38,214 bases of DNA from Gloeocapsa sp. PCC 73106 (GCF_000332035.1 NZ_ALVY01000193.1:1-38214), one strand, 5' to 3'. Shown: positions 10,117 to 19,943, numbered from the stretch's first letter. Translations and numbers: made by a program. The notes: generated by a model from the letters alone, not told the origin.

Positions 10117-11556
10117 TTAGCTTGACATACGTTGCCAAATTCTTAGATAACCATCCGTGCTCCCTGTTACTAAAGTTCCTTTTTCATTCTGATAAATTGT
10201 GATAATTTTAGATTTGTGTTCTTTAATAATTTGGGTTTCTCTTTTAGTATTAATATCCCACACTCTAATACTGTGATCCCAACCTCCACTAATTAATTCA
10301 TTATTATCATAGCTAAAGCAAAGACAAGAGATCATATTGGAATGCCCCGTTAAAGTACTTTTATTATCTCCTGTTGCCACCTCCCAAAGCCTAATATTAC
10401 CATCTGTATCGCCTGTTGCTAATAGTTCGCCATTTTTACTAAAAGCCAGAGCTGAAATAGATGAAGGATGATTAATCGAATTTAGTAATTTTCCAGTCTC
10501 CAAGCTATGAAATCGTAATTTATCTTCTAATCCTCCTGAAGCAAAACTATTTTCTTGAGGATTAATAGCAAGGGCTAAAATTGTTTCGCCATAACCTTGA
10601 ATAGTATAGGGTTCATAGGACGAATATAGATTCCAAATTTTAACGGTTTTATCAGAACTTCCGCTAATCAAAACTTTTTGTTTTGAGTTCAAAGCTAATG
10701 CAGATATAAAATTAGTATGTCTATCTTTCCATGCTCCTAGAATTTCACTCTTTTGATTTTCTAAATCCCATAATATAATTGTCTTGTCATCACTTCCAGT
10801 CACCAATAATTTTCCATTCTTACTTAAGAGCATGCAGCTAATCGGCTTGAGATGACCTGACAAGGTTGTTAATAAGGTTTCCTGGTCAAAACTCCATAGT
10901 TTCATTAGATTGGAATTACAGGTAATAAAGATCCGACGCTCTAGATTAATTACTAATCCATCACTTCCGCTTTCATAGCTAATTGTCTTAGATAATTTCC
11001 ATTTTTGGGAGTCATCAAAATCATTGTCATGCGTTATTAAAAAATAGGTGCGAGAGTTATACCAGGGCGATGATGAGACTGTGTATTGTTTTAATTGAGC
11101 GACTTTTTGAAAATCTACATTAGCTCGATTTTGATAACCCAGTTTAGCTAAAATAAAACCTCGATATTGGTAAGCTTTAAGAAAATTAGGGTCTAGATTA
11201 ATCGCTCTAGTAAATTCACCAACAGCCGATTGGTAATCTTCTTTTTCAGCGTAATCAACCCCATTTTGATAATGAACAAGGGGATTAGCACGTTCTGTTT
11301 GAATCTTCGTTACTGATGTATCCTGTGAGGAGGTGTTAGACGCAGTGATATTCTCTGGATTGAAATTTTTTAAGAATTCATAAGCAGCTACGATTTGCTT
11401 AAATTTTGTCTCAGCTTCTCTTAATTTCTCTGGATTATTATGAAAGCGATCCGGATGCCAAAATTTAGCTAGTTTTCGATAAGCTTGTTTAATCTCTTCT
11501 GGGGATGCTTGATAACTTAATCCCAATATACGATAGTACTCTTCTGCAGAAGGCAT
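10117..11556 (-). CDS. DnaJ-TPR-WD40 fusion protein
   Basis: Three domains follow one another in 479 residues. A J domain (residues 3-68) has the HPD motif at 34-36, needed to stimulate DnaK ATPase. A pair of TPRs (about 90-155) includes [22 protein letters not shown]-terminal run of about seven WD40 repeats (about 185-479) has clear GH...WD signatures such as [20 protein letters not shown] and [21 protein letters not shown]-domain proteins recruit Hsp70 to clients; here the WD40 propeller and TPRs probably choose the client. Fusions of these modules are typical of cyanobacteria. The gene is 39 bp downstream of dprA on the same strand but is unlikely to be functionally linked. Confidence 0.88.
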   Translation of the reverse strand: MPSAEEYYRILGLSYQASPEEIKQAYRKLAKFWHPDRFHNNPEKLREAETKFKQIVAAYEFLKNFNPENITASNTSSQDTSVTKIQTERANPLVHYQNGVDYAEKEDYQSAVGEFTRAINLDPNFLKAYQYRGFILAKLGYQNRANVDFQKVAQLKQYTVSSSPWYNSRTYFLITHDNDFDDSQKWKLSKTISYESGSDGLVINLERRIFITCNSNLMKLWSFDQETLLTTLSGHLKPISCMLLSKNGKLLVTGSDDKTIILWDLENQKSEILGAWKDRHTNFISALALNSKQKVLISGSSDKTVKIWNLYSSYEPYTIQGYGETILALAINPQENSFASGGLEDKLRFHSLETGKLLNSINHPSSISALAFSKNGELLATGDTDGNIRLWEVATGDNKSTLTGHSNMISCLCFSYDNNELISGGWDHSIRVWDINTKRETQIIKEHKSKIITIYQNEKGTLVTGSTDGYLRIWQRMSS

Positions 11557-11595
11557 GACTTCTATTAATCAAAAGAACTGTACCATAATTATAAG

Positions 11596-12693
11596 TTAAG
11601 AACGTATATATCTCATCCCTGGCAATTGGGAAATCAAACCCAACAACTCTAATTCTAATAGAGATGCAGCGACAATACCCGATGCTAAATTGGAGGAAAG
11701 AGCGATCGCTTCAAAAGAAGTCGGTTCAGTCTGGACTATAGCTAAGACTTGAGCTAACTCAGGGGTTAAATCTGGTAGAGACTCAAGGGGCTGATCCAGA
11801 TGTGGTATGGAACCCAACTGTGTTAACAAATCCTGTTCATCGAGGATCAAATTAGCTCCCTCATTGATTAGTCGCAGACAACCGCGAGACTCTACTACAT
11901 CAGGAGAATTAGGAACTACATAGACATCTCTACCCAACTCATTAGCGTAACGAGCAGTAATGAGAGCACCTGATTTTTCTGGTGCTTCAACTACTAGTAC
12001 CCCACGACACAAAGCAGCGATCAAGCGATTGCGCGCAGGAAAGTGAGGACGTTCAGGCTTAGATCCCGCGGGATATTCACTGATAATTAAGCCCTGACTC
12101 CGAATTTTCTCGTACAACTGACGCATCTCCAGAGGATAAATGACATCTACTCCCGTACCTAAAACGGCGATCGTTCTCCCACCTGAGGCTAAACAAGCTT
12201 CTTGAGCGCAGTTTTCGATTCCTGGGGCCATACCTCCTACAATGGTAATACCATACTTAGCTAGATAACTACTCAATTTATTAGCCCAGCGATAACCATG
12301 TTCTGTAGCTCGTCTGGTCCCAACGATCGCAATTAAAGGAATTATCCCCTGATTTTCCTCTGGTCTTACCTCTCCTCGATAGTAGATAACTGGCGGCATA
12401 CCTTGTATTTCTAAAAGTAAGTTAGGATAATCTGGATCAGCCGGGGTCCAAAAGTGAGGATTTTGGAGCGAGTGTTGGATTAAAAAAGCTTCAGGATCGA
12501 GTTGATTGCGAGTTTGGGCGATCGCTTTCATTAAACTAGTTTTTATACCCTCTATACGCTTTAATTCCTCTAAATCAATTTCCCAAGCTTCTTTTAAACT
12601 CCCCAATCCCTCGGCTATTTTCTGCAAAAGAATCGGTCCCATTCCCGGAACTTGGGACCACGCTAACCAATAAGCACGTTCTGAACTCAGCAT
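11596..12693 (-). CDS. dprA: DNA-processing protein DprA
   Basis: This 365-residue protein has an N-terminal helix-hairpin-helix/SAM-like region (WSQVPGMGPILLQKI), a central Rossmann-like DprA core (about 105-300) with VGTRRATEHGYRW, GGRTIAVLGTGVDVIYP, ISEYPAGSKPERPHFPARNR and EAPEKSGALITARYANELGR, and a C-terminal winged-helix-like domain (about 310-365). DprA binds incoming single-stranded DNA and loads RecA during natural transformation. The usual GIDxxAH-type motif is altered to GIENCAQ. The first bases overlap the upstream CMP-sugar synthetase-like gene by 7 bp, suggesting co-transcription. Confidence 0.93.
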   Translation of the reverse strand: MLSSERAYWLAWSQVPGMGPILLQKIAEGLGSLKEAWEIDLEELKRIEGIKTSLMKAIAQTRNQLDPEAFLIQHSLQNPHFWTPADPDYPNLLLEIQGMPPVIYYRGEVRPEENQGIIPLIAIVGTRRATEHGYRWANKLSSYLAKYGITIVGGMAPGIENCAQEACLASGGRTIAVLGTGVDVIYPLEMRQLYEKIRSQGLIISEYPAGSKPERPHFPARNRLIAALCRGVLVVEAPEKSGALITARYANELGRDVYVVPNSPDVVESRGCLRLINEGANLILDEQDLLTQLGSIPHLDQPLESLPDLTPELAQVLAIVQTEPTSFEAIALSSNLASGIVAASLLELELLGLISQLPGMRYIRS

Positions 12694-13433
12694 AAAGGAG
12701 GTAAAGAGACAAGTTTTTGCTCAAGTAGATGTTCCAAATACCACCAATCTTTAGCGTCGTTGATATCTAATCCTTCCCATCCTTGGGTTAAAAAAGGTCT
12801 AATTTTTGTTCCAGCAATGCTTTCGGTTTCCCAGATAACACGACCCCAAGCCATCTCTAAACTCGCATTTTGCACGTATACTTCTGGTAAAGCCTGATAG
12901 GGAGTGCTATGCCATGGTACAGTATTACCATCAACCTGAGTCAGCAAAGGCTCCATTAAATCCTGTTGCAGCAACCACATCTTACCTGGATGTTGTTTAC
13001 ACTTTTCTACTGCTCTAAGAGAATCCATCTCGGGTGGAGATCGAAAAGTTGCCCAAGCGCGTTGAATCGTTTCTGCTTGACGTAAAGGGCTCGTAGGTCG
13101 CAAAATACTAAAGCAATCGTAAACCTCTCCCTGAGCTTCGCACTTGCTCAAAGCCTCCTTAACCCATTCAATATCAGGAGATTGATCCGTAGCGTAAGCA
13201 GAAGAACGCAACCAAGGTACTTCTGCGCCATAATCTTGCGCAATGCTAGCAATTTCGGGAGAATCGGTAGAAACAATTATGCGCGTAAAAATCTGACTCC
13301 GAGTAGCTGCAGCTATGGTATAAGCGATTAAAGGATGTCCCTCTAAGGTACGAATATTTTTACCAGGAACCCTTTTTGAGCCACCTCGAGCGGGTATTAG
13401 AGCAATAATACTTGGATTGGTGTTATCTATCAT
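12687..13433 (-). CDS. Acylneuraminate cytidylyltransferase (CMP-sugar synthetase) family protein
   Basis: This 248-residue protein starts with the nucleotide-binding signature IALIPARGGSKRVPGKNIR and the segment VSTDSPEIASIAQDYGAEVP. It keeps the LRPTSPLRQAETIQRA motif, all characteristic of NeuA/KdsB-type cytidylyltransferases. Family members join CTP to a nine-carbon or eight-carbon acidic sugar for surface polysaccharides. The sugar cannot be told from the sequence: NeuB or similar partners are absent here. The stop codon overlaps the dprA start by 7 bp. Confidence 0.8.
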   Translation of the reverse strand: MIDNTNPSIIALIPARGGSKRVPGKNIRTLEGHPLIAYTIAAATRSQIFTRIIVSTDSPEIASIAQDYGAEVPWLRSSAYATDQSPDIEWVKEALSKCEAQGEVYDCFSILRPTSPLRQAETIQRAWATFRSPPEMDSLRAVEKCKQHPGKMWLLQQDLMEPLLTQVDGNTVPWHSTPYQALPEVYVQNASLEMAWGRVIWETESIAGTKIRPFLTQGWEGLDINDAKDWWYLEHLLEQKLVSLPPLC

Positions 13434-13623
13434 CTAGCTAAATCACTGTTTATAGCGTTTAACAGTAGCAGCTACAGAGTTTCCCAATAATTATATCAGT
13501 TGATTCTCAAAATAACATTAAGTATATTAAATTATAAGTATTTAGCATCTTCGCTAACAAAGCTTGGTTCTTTCATTTTGCGATCCACAATCTTAACTTG
13601 ATAAATAAATAGGAGCTAAGCTG

Positions 13624-15078
13624 ATGATTGGTATTCTTGGCATTCTCATTGCCTTAAGTTTGTTGATTTTTTTTGCCTATCGTGGCTTTAGTGTTCTAAT
13701 TTTAGGTCCAGCGATGGCTATAGTAGCAATCCTACTATCGGGTGGTTTACCAACTCTTGGGTCTTTTACCCAAATTTTTATGCCCACCCTAGGGGATTTT
13801 ATTATTTTGTATTTTCCTATATTTCTCTTGGGTGCAATTTTTGGTAAAGTGATGGACGATAGCGGCTCTGCACAATCAATTGCTGATAGTACGGTAGCCA
13901 AACTCGGGTCTGAACAATCGATTCTTGCTGTAGTAATCTGTTGTGCGATTTTGACCTTTGGTGGGGTATCGTTATTTGTGGTAGCCTTTGCCGTATTTCC
14001 TGTAGCTTCGTCCTTATTTCAAAAAGCGAGCATTCCTAAACGTTTAATTCCTGCTACGATTGGACTCGGCGCTTTTACCTTTACCATGACCGCCTTACCG
14101 GGTTCTCCCTCTATTCAGAATGCAATACCTATGCCTTTTTTTGGTACGACTCCTTTTTCCGCACCTGGATTAGGAATCATTTCTGGTATAGTCATGTTTC
14201 TGCTAGGGATGTTTTGGCTCAACCGTTGCGCCCATAAAGCAAAGACTATCGGAGAAGGTTATGGAGATCATAGTGATGCTTTACCCGTTCCTAATAAAGC
14301 CATGCGAGAACAGAGTGAAGGTCAAGGCTTTGACATTATGGAATTAGCTTATTCTGAACCCAAACCCTTGAAATTGCCTCCTTTTACTTTGGCTGTTGCA
14401 CCGATCGCTTTAGTCATTGGCGTCAATCTATTAGCGATTAATGTCTTGATTCCAGCAATGAATACAGATTTTCTGTCAGATCCGCTCTTTGGTTCTACTA
14501 CTTTAGCGGCGGTTCGTGGGATTTGGGCAGTAATTATCGCCCTAACTGTTGCGATTGTTTTCACTATAGTGGCAAATTGGAAACGCTTTACCAATTTAAA
14601 ACAAACCATTGATGATGGGGCTAATGCTTCGGTTTTACCTATTTTCAACACGGCTAGTTTAGTGGGATTTGGAGGAATTATTGCCGCCTTACCCGCGTTT
14701 GCCAAGGTAAGCGAATGGTTACTGGGGATTGGAGGTAATAATCCTTTAATTTCTTTGGCGGTTTCGGTTTCGGTTCTTTCTGGACTGACAGGTTCAGCTT
14801 CAGGAGGACTTAGTATTGCCCTTGATACCTTAGCAGAAACATTTACCCAGATCGCTAAGCAACAAGGTATATCTCTGGATTTAATGCACCGAGTAGCCGT
14901 CGTATCTGCAGGAATCCTAGATAGTCTTCCGCATAATGGGGCGGTTATCACTCTACTGGCTATCTGTGGTCTGACTCATCGTCAAGCCTACAAAGATTTC
15001 TTCATTGTAGTAATTTTATTTCCTTTAGTCGCACTATTGTTATTATTATTACTTGGCACCCTATTTGGTTCTTTCTAA
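13624..15078 (+). CDS. GntP family permease
   Basis: This 484-residue membrane protein has about twelve to fourteen transmembrane helices and the GntP-type segments ILYFPIFLLGAIFGKVMDDSG, LTGSASGGLSIALDTLAETF and SAGILDSLPHNGAVITLLAICG. GntP proteins are proton symporters for gluconate or related organic acids, and some carry beta-hydroxybutyrate. The nearby PHA genes make a hydroxy-acid substrate attractive, but that is inference from context. A ribosome-binding site AGGAG (13611-13615) sits eight bases before the ATG, and a good terminator follows the stop, so it is probably a single-gene unit. Confidence 0.85.
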   Translation: MIGILGILIALSLLIFFAYRGFSVLILGPAMAIVAILLSGGLPTLGSFTQIFMPTLGDFIILYFPIFLLGAIFGKVMDDSGSAQSIADSTVAKLGSEQSILAVVICCAILTFGGVSLFVVAFAVFPVASSLFQKASIPKRLIPATIGLGAFTFTMTALPGSPSIQNAIPMPFFGTTPFSAPGLGIISGIVMFLLGMFWLNRCAHKAKTIGEGYGDHSDALPVPNKAMREQSEGQGFDIMELAYSEPKPLKLPPFTLAVAPIALVIGVNLLAINVLIPAMNTDFLSDPLFGSTTLAAVRGIWAVIIALTVAIVFTIVANWKRFTNLKQTIDDGANASVLPIFNTASLVGFGGIIAALPAFAKVSEWLLGIGGNNPLISLAVSVSVLSGLTGSASGGLSIALDTLAETFTQIAKQQGISLDLMHRVAVVSAGILDSLPHNGAVITLLAICGLTHRQAYKDFFIVVILFPLVALLLLLLLGTLFGSF

Positions 15079-15100
15079 ATCAGCTCAAACTAATTCAAAA

Positions 15101-15134
15101 CCCTCAGCTTGATAAGTTGGGGGTCTTTGTTTTG
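15101..15134 (+). terminator. Rho-independent terminator after the GntP gene
   Basis: CCCTCAGCTT (15101-15110) pairs with AAGTTGGGGG (15114-15123) around a GAT loop: ten pairs including two G-T wobbles. A T-rich run TCTTTGTTTT follows. It lies 22 bp after the permease stop codon. Confidence 0.85.
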
Positions 15135-15314
15135 ATATTAAATAAACAGCTTCAACTATTATCTTTAAAAAAGTATAGGATCCCATTAGGTAAGATTCGG
15201 TCAAACTAGTTCCTATTTTTCTATCTTTACCCCCACTGTGTTATATTCTAAAAATAGCTCATAATCCAACTTATTCAGTTTAAGCTTATGCGTTTAAAAA
15301 TCCTTCCGTTCGCT

Positions 15315-15342
15315 TGTTCCCTGTTCCCTGTTCCCTGTTCCC
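15315..15342 (+). repeat. Heptameric short tandem repeat (TGTTCCC x4)
   Basis: Four perfect copies of TGTTCCC stand upstream of the phasin-like gene. They are a phase-shifted form of the TCCCTGT repeat at 2989-3044. The rest of the 294-bp gap between the permease and phasin genes holds the terminator at 15101 and nothing else that I recognise. Confidence 0.85.
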
Positions 15343-15372
15343 TATCATCATATTTACTGGAGATATATTACT

Positions 15373-15657
15373 ATGGATGTTAATTTCTTTGAAGAATACC
15401 AAAAACAACTTAACCAGTGGCAAAAAGAATTTTTCGAAACTTGGTTAAATAACTTCACAGGAACAGAAAATCAGCTCAACTTCTCGGATTCTATAGACAA
15501 AACACTAAGCTTTCAACAAGCTTTTGTAGAAACGACTCTTAAAAATCAGAAACTGGCAATTGAGACAACCATAAGCACCCAAGAAAAACTCTGGGAAAAC
15601 TACTTTGAAATGCTCCGTAAAATGACAGCATTACAAACAGAGCAGAATAAAGCTTAA
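15373..15657 (+). CDS. phaP: Probable phasin (PHA granule-associated protein)
   Basis: This small 94-residue protein is almost entirely helical and amphipathic, with repeated aromatic and glutamine positions (FFEEYQKQLNQWQKEFFETW, then FQQAFVETTLKNQKLAIETT). There is no signal peptide or membrane helix. Size and composition fit phasins, which coat PHA granules and control their number and size. Its position just upstream of phaABEC supports this. No catalytic motif is present. The call rests on context and helix pattern, since phasins diverge strongly. A two-way terminator follows directly. Confidence 0.7.
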   Translation: MDVNFFEEYQKQLNQWQKEFFETWLNNFTGTENQLNFSDSIDKTLSFQQAFVETTLKNQKLAIETTISTQEKLWENYFEMLRKMTALQTEQNKA

Positions 15658-15672
15658 ATTAAAGTTTTATTT

Positions 15673-15708
15673 CTCCTATTCTCACTGTTTAAATAGTGAG
15701 AATGGGGG
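15673..15708 (+). terminator. Bidirectional terminator between convergent genes
   Basis: ATTCTCACT (15678-15686) pairs perfectly with AGTGAGAAT (15695-15703). The stem extends outwards through CTCCT against GGGGG with G-T wobbles, around an eight-base loop. It sits between the phasin-like gene and the convergent patatin gene, with T-rich sequence on one flank and A/T-rich sequence on the other, so it can serve both. Confidence 0.8.
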
Positions 15709-15720
15709 AGTTAATTACTG

Positions 15721-16827
15721 TTACAAACTAGAGAAATTCTCAAATAATTGATCTTTAGTATGCCAAGAGGAAGGAATATTATAAGCTTCGTCATCAGGAT
15801 TCTGCCAAAAATTCTCTGCTTGAGCCTCACCATCAGCAAAAAGAGTATTAATATGAGATGGATTACGATCTAGTTTAGAGGAATAGTCTAAACTTTCTGC
15901 TAAAGCTTCAGTCATGTTAATCAAACGAAGTTTAGTAGGTGTAATTGGTACTTGAGTTAGAAAATCTTGTGTGAGAGCACCCCGTCTAAGTAACTCGTTA
16001 TACACTTCAAAGAAACGCAGTTCAACAGATAACATAATGTTACCTGCCAGCTCGTTGCGTCGATCTACAATACATTCTGGAGTTTTAGGTACAGTTTTTC
16101 TCTTCACAGGATTAATCCCGATAACCCAAACTTCATCGGGAATAGTTTGCAAGAATTTGATCAGAGGAGGATTTTCTGCAAATAATCCATCCCAATAAAA
16201 ATTTCCTTGGACTTCCACCGCAGGAAACAAACTAGGAACAGCCGCAGAAGCGAGAACCATATCCACAGTAATTTTATCTAGCTTTGAATCAAAGGTTCTA
16301 AATTCACCGGAGAGAACATCGACTGCTCCCATTAGTAACCTGGGGCTAGAAGGTTCTATCAGAGTTTCAATGGCAGAAAAATTGACGTGTTTTTCCAGCA
16401 ATTTTCTTAAATCTAAAAACTCTTTTCTGGGGGCTTGAGCAGATAAAAATTTCTGCATCCATTGCCATTGCCAATTATAGGGACTAATTTCATAAGAGGG
16501 TAGTTTTCCCTGGTCTAACATCCTACTATTTTTAGTGGAAGAGTCATTGAGAAATTTTTCCCAGGGTAATTTAGCTGAATTATCTTGCCAAAAACTAACC
16601 AACCCCTGATAGATGGTATCAGTTGAACCTGTAGCTGCTTTTAATAACCCATACCAAGCTAAAAGAGCACAGATAGCTCCACCGGAAGTGCCGCTAATGC
16701 CTACGATTTTATATTTTTCCTGGACGCCTTGTTCTAGTAATTTTTTTAAGACGCCGCCTGTAAAAGCGGTTTGACTGCCACCACCTTGGCAAGCGATCGC
16801 GAGTCTTTTGGGTTGTTCACTATGCAC
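15721..16827 (-). CDS. Patatin-like phospholipase
   Basis: This 368-residue protein carries the patatin features in order: an oxyanion-hole-type glycine loop CQGGGSQTAFTGGVLKKLL (about residues 13-31), the nucleophile elbow GTSGG with Ser48, and the second catalytic residue Asp213 in YWDGLF. No signal peptide is seen, so it acts in the cytoplasm. Patatins hydrolyse acyl esters of lipids. Convergent with a phasin-like gene and next to phaA, it might act on granule lipids or polymer, but that is a guess from context. The 168-bp gap to phaA would hold divergent promoters. Confidence 0.88.
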   Translation of the reverse strand: MHSEQPKRLAIACQGGGSQTAFTGGVLKKLLEQGVQEKYKIVGISGTSGGAICALLAWYGLLKAATGSTDTIYQGLVSFWQDNSAKLPWEKFLNDSSTKNSRMLDQGKLPSYEISPYNWQWQWMQKFLSAQAPRKEFLDLRKLLEKHVNFSAIETLIEPSSPRLLMGAVDVLSGEFRTFDSKLDKITVDMVLASAAVPSLFPAVEVQGNFYWDGLFAENPPLIKFLQTIPDEVWVIGINPVKRKTVPKTPECIVDRRNELAGNIMLSVELRFFEVYNELLRRGALTQDFLTQVPITPTKLRLINMTEALAESLDYSSKLDRNPSHINTLFADGEAQAENFWQNPDDEAYNIPSSWHTKDQLFENFSSL

Positions 16828-16995
16828 TGCTTTACTCCTAATACCGAGATTAAGTATTGTTGATTTGATGATCTAAAAAAACCATAGCATACTCAAATTT
16901 AAAAAAAATTGTTACAAAATGTAAAAAATCGTCTAGCATATGAAGTGTCAATAACAAGCCCGTAAATCGCAAACCAATCAAAGAGTGACAAAACA

Positions 16996-18186
16996 ATGAG
17001 AGACGTTTACTTAGTATCAGCAGTGCGTACACCTCTGGGGCGTTTTGGCGGTAACTTACTAAATTTTTCAGCAGTGGATTTAGGGGCTCATGTGATGAAA
17101 GCGGCTATAGCCCAAGCAGGAATTCCTCCACAACTGATAGATATATATATCATGGGGAATGTTTTAAGAGCAGGACACGGTCAATTGTTGCCTCGTCAAG
17201 CAGCTTTAAAAGCGGGAATACCTGACACAGTTAATGGCTATGGAATTGATATGGTTTGTTCTTCTGGAATGATGAGTTTGATCAATGGAATCAACCACAT
17301 TAAAGTTGGCGATGCCGATTTAGTTTTAGCAGGAGGAATGGAATCGATGTCTCAGACAGGATTTGCTCTCTCCTATCGCGCTCGATGGGGTTATAAACTT
17401 CTGCTTCAACAACCTGAGGAGTTAACCGATTTACTAGTGTGTGATGGTCTAACAGACGGAACTACAAAAGAAACTATGGGAGAGCAAGCTGAGAGACTAG
17501 CTCAAGAGCACGGATTCACTCGAACTGAATTAGACGAAATAGCCCTATCCTCCCATCAGCGAGCTGTCGCCGCTATCGAAAGGGGTAGCCACCGCAATGA
17601 GATCGCCCCGATCGCAATTAACAGCAAAAAAGGCACTCAAACAGTAGAACAAGATGAAGGGATTCGTCCTGATACCAATCTCGAAATACTCGGTAAACTC
17701 TCCCCTGTTTTTAGCCCTGAGGGAGTTTTAACAGCAGGAAATTGTAGCCAGATTTCCGATGGAGCAGCAGCAGTAATTTTAGCCAGTCAAGAAGCGATCG
17801 CTCGATACGGATTGCAACCAATCGCTAAGGTATTAGGTTCAGCCTGGGAAGGAGGCGAGACTTGGCGTTTCCCAGAATATCCCGTTTACGCGGCCAAAAA
17901 ACTACTATACAAATTAGAGATGAACTTATCTGACTTTGATATGTTTGAAAATAACGAAGCATTTGCTTTGAGTAATTTATTATTTACCCGGATATTAGGA
18001 GTTTCTCCAGATAAGCTCAACGTCAACGGAGGTTCCATCGCTCTAGGACATCCCATTGGTTCTTCGGGAACAAGAATTGTAGTTACATTACTCCACGCCT
18101 TAAAAGAGTACAATCAAACCAGAGGCTTAGCCGCCATTTGCCACGGGACTGGTGGGGGAACTGCCTTAGCTTTTGAAAGAGTATAG
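16996..18186 (+). CDS. phaA: Acetyl-CoA C-acetyltransferase (beta-ketothiolase) PhaA
   Basis: This thiolase of 396 residues has all catalytic residues in place: the acyl-accepting Cys88 (DMVCSSGMMS), His352 (SIALGHPIGSSG) and the general base Cys382 (ICHGTGGGTALAF). It condenses two acetyl-CoA to acetoacetyl-CoA, the first step of poly-3-hydroxybutyrate synthesis. It leads the phaA-phaB-phaE-phaC cluster and is 36 bp from phaB, so the four are likely one operon. The length is normal for the family. Confidence 0.95.
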   Translation: MRDVYLVSAVRTPLGRFGGNLLNFSAVDLGAHVMKAAIAQAGIPPQLIDIYIMGNVLRAGHGQLLPRQAALKAGIPDTVNGYGIDMVCSSGMMSLINGINHIKVGDADLVLAGGMESMSQTGFALSYRARWGYKLLLQQPEELTDLLVCDGLTDGTTKETMGEQAERLAQEHGFTRTELDEIALSSHQRAVAAIERGSHRNEIAPIAINSKKGTQTVEQDEGIRPDTNLEILGKLSPVFSPEGVLTAGNCSQISDGAAAVILASQEAIARYGLQPIAKVLGSAWEGGETWRFPEYPVYAAKKLLYKLEMNLSDFDMFENNEAFALSNLLFTRILGVSPDKLNVNGGSIALGHPIGSSGTRIVVTLLHALKEYNQTRGLAAICHGTGGGTALAFERV

Positions 18187-18222
18187 TAAACTGGGTTGGT
18201 GGATAATCTCGGGTAATATATC

Positions 18223-18945
18223 ATGGTATCTTTAGGACTAGAAAACAAAGTTATTTTAGTGACCGGAGGCAGTCGAGGTATTGGCAAAGCAACAGTAGAG
18301 TTGCTTGATAGTTTGAAAGCTAAAGTAGCTTACACCTATAGTAATAGTGCCGATCTTACTTCTAAGAGTTTGGGAATCCAAGTAGACGTATCTGACCCAA
18401 AAGCTATGGAACAAGCAGCCCAACAGATAGAAAACAAACTGGGACCCGTTTACGGAGTGGTAGCCAATGCAGGTATTACTAGAGATAACTTTTATGCCAA
18501 ACTCACATTAGAAGATTGGGACGCAGTGATTAACGTCAATTTAAAGGGCGTTAACCACACCATCAAACCCTTTATTTCTGGAATGTATGAACGCAAAGAA
18601 GGATCGATTGTCTGTCTAAGCTCCATATCCGGTGACAGGGGAAACATTGGTCAAACTAATTACGGTGCTACCAAAGCCGCCGTGATCGGTTTGGTTAAAT
18701 GTCTAGCTAAAGAAGCGGCTCGTTACAGCGTACGCGTTAACGCCATTGCTCCCGGATTCATCGATACCTCTATGATTGAAGCGATCCCCTCTAAAGTAAA
18801 AGAAAAACTTATCGCTGAGATTCCCTTGGGTCGTTTTGGCAAACCAGAAGAGATAGCTTGGGCAACTGCTTTTCTTCTCTCTCCAGTTGCTAGTAGCTAC
18901 ATGACGGGAGAAGTTTTACGTGTTAATGGAGCACTTCATACTTAA
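18223..18945 (+). CDS. phaB: Acetoacetyl-CoA reductase PhaB
   Basis: This is a short-chain dehydrogenase/reductase of 240 residues. It has the cofactor-binding TGGSRGIG (residues 14-21), NAG at 82-84, and the catalytic Ser134, Tyr147 and Lys151 (YGATK). PhaB reduces acetoacetyl-CoA to (R)-3-hydroxybutyryl-CoA with NADPH. FabG-type ketoreductases share these motifs; the position between phaA and phaE decides the call. Confidence 0.92.
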   Translation: MVSLGLENKVILVTGGSRGIGKATVELLDSLKAKVAYTYSNSADLTSKSLGIQVDVSDPKAMEQAAQQIENKLGPVYGVVANAGITRDNFYAKLTLEDWDAVINVNLKGVNHTIKPFISGMYERKEGSIVCLSSISGDRGNIGQTNYGATKAAVIGLVKCLAKEAARYSVRVNAIAPGFIDTSMIEAIPSKVKEKLIAEIPLGRFGKPEEIAWATAFLLSPVASSYMTGEVLRVNGALHT

Positions 18946-18962
18946 GTTTGAGCGCAGAACAG

Positions 18963-19943
18963 ATGAATACACAGACTACTAGCTGGAGTGAGATGGCAAA
19001 CTATCTAATCGATGCTTGGGCAATGACGGGAAATCAGCTCGGAAAAAACTGGTTTGAGTTGATGAGTGTTTATGGAAATGGGCAAGTTAACCAGATTCTT
19101 AAACTTTCATTTGCCGCTTGGCAAGAAATATTATCTGGTCAAGACTGGCAAGATGTGCTAAACAAATATACAGAGTCCCTCAGGATTCAGTTAAAACAGT
19201 CTTTTGACAAAACCTACCAAACAACTCAAAATACATCTCAATTATGGCAGCTTTATCTGCAAGAGATCCAGAAACTAAGTCAAAATTGGACAGTTACGAT
19301 GGGATCTGTTGTCAAACCAATGAGCCAAACGGTACAGGGAACTGCTAACCCTTGGATTGAGCTAAATAATCTATATTGGAATTTATTGTATCAATCCCCT
19401 TTTGCCAGTTTGATGCAGAGTCCTTTGTTTGGACCGAATCGTGAGTTCAATGGAAAAGCTTTTAGAGCTTTTGAAGCTTGGACTAATCTTTACCGGGGAA
19501 GTTCTAATTATCAGTTAATGCTGGAGGATATTCAGGTTCGGGCTTTTGAGCGAGTGATCGCTGAGTTAGTTTCTCTAGAGACAAAAGGTAAGAAAGTTCA
19601 AGATTGGCAAGAGTTTCAGCAGGTGGGTAGTCGTGTCGCTGACGAGGTGTTGGAGATAGAGTTAAGTAAGGAAAACAATATCAAAATTAGGGGTGATTTT
19701 CTCAACGCTCTTAATGCTTTTCGACTTTCTCAGCTAGAGTTGCTAGAAATATGGTTAAAAACAATGAATTTGCCCCTACGTAGTGAAGTAGATGAAGTTC
19801 ATCAGAATATCTATCATCTGCGCAAAGAGGTAAAAATGCTCAAACAAGCTTTAGCTAAATATGAACAACAAGAGCAGTTAACCTCAGAGTTGTTTCAGGA
19901 GGTTCAAGCTCTTAAACAGGCTTTGGCTAAAGACTCAGAGTAG
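18963..19943 (+). CDS. phaE: Class III PHA synthase subunit PhaE
   Basis: This protein has 326 residues from the ATG at 18963. A TTG at 18948, two bases after phaB, would add five residues; I prefer the ATG because the protein then begins MNTQTTSWSEM, like other PhaE starts. Features are tryptophan-rich helices in the first half, a motif region AFRAFEAWTNLYRGSSNYQLMLEDIQ in the middle, and a coiled coil at the end with LKQALAKYEQQEQ and a second LKQALAKDSE. PhaE has no catalytic triad; it binds PhaC and raises its activity. It lies 26 bp upstream of phaC. Confidence 0.9.
   Translation: MNTQTTSWSEMANYLIDAWAMTGNQLGKNWFELMSVYGNGQVNQILKLSFAAWQEILSGQDWQDVLNKYTESLRIQLKQSFDKTYQTTQNTSQLWQLYLQEIQKLSQNWTVTMGSVVKPMSQTVQGTANPWIELNNLYWNLLYQSPFASLMQSPLFGPNREFNGKAFRAFEAWTNLYRGSSNYQLMLEDIQVRAFERVIAELVSLETKGKKVQDWQEFQQVGSRVADEVLEIELSKENNIKIRGDFLNALNAFRLSQLELLEIWLKTMNLPLRSEVDEVHQNIYHLRKEVKMLKQALAKYEQQEQLTSELFQEVQALKQALAKDSE

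Noticed and set aside
14349-14951. 200-codon minus-strand frame inside the GntP gene
   Set aside because: It is antisense to a membrane protein with clear family motifs, and its translation is low-complexity without any domain.
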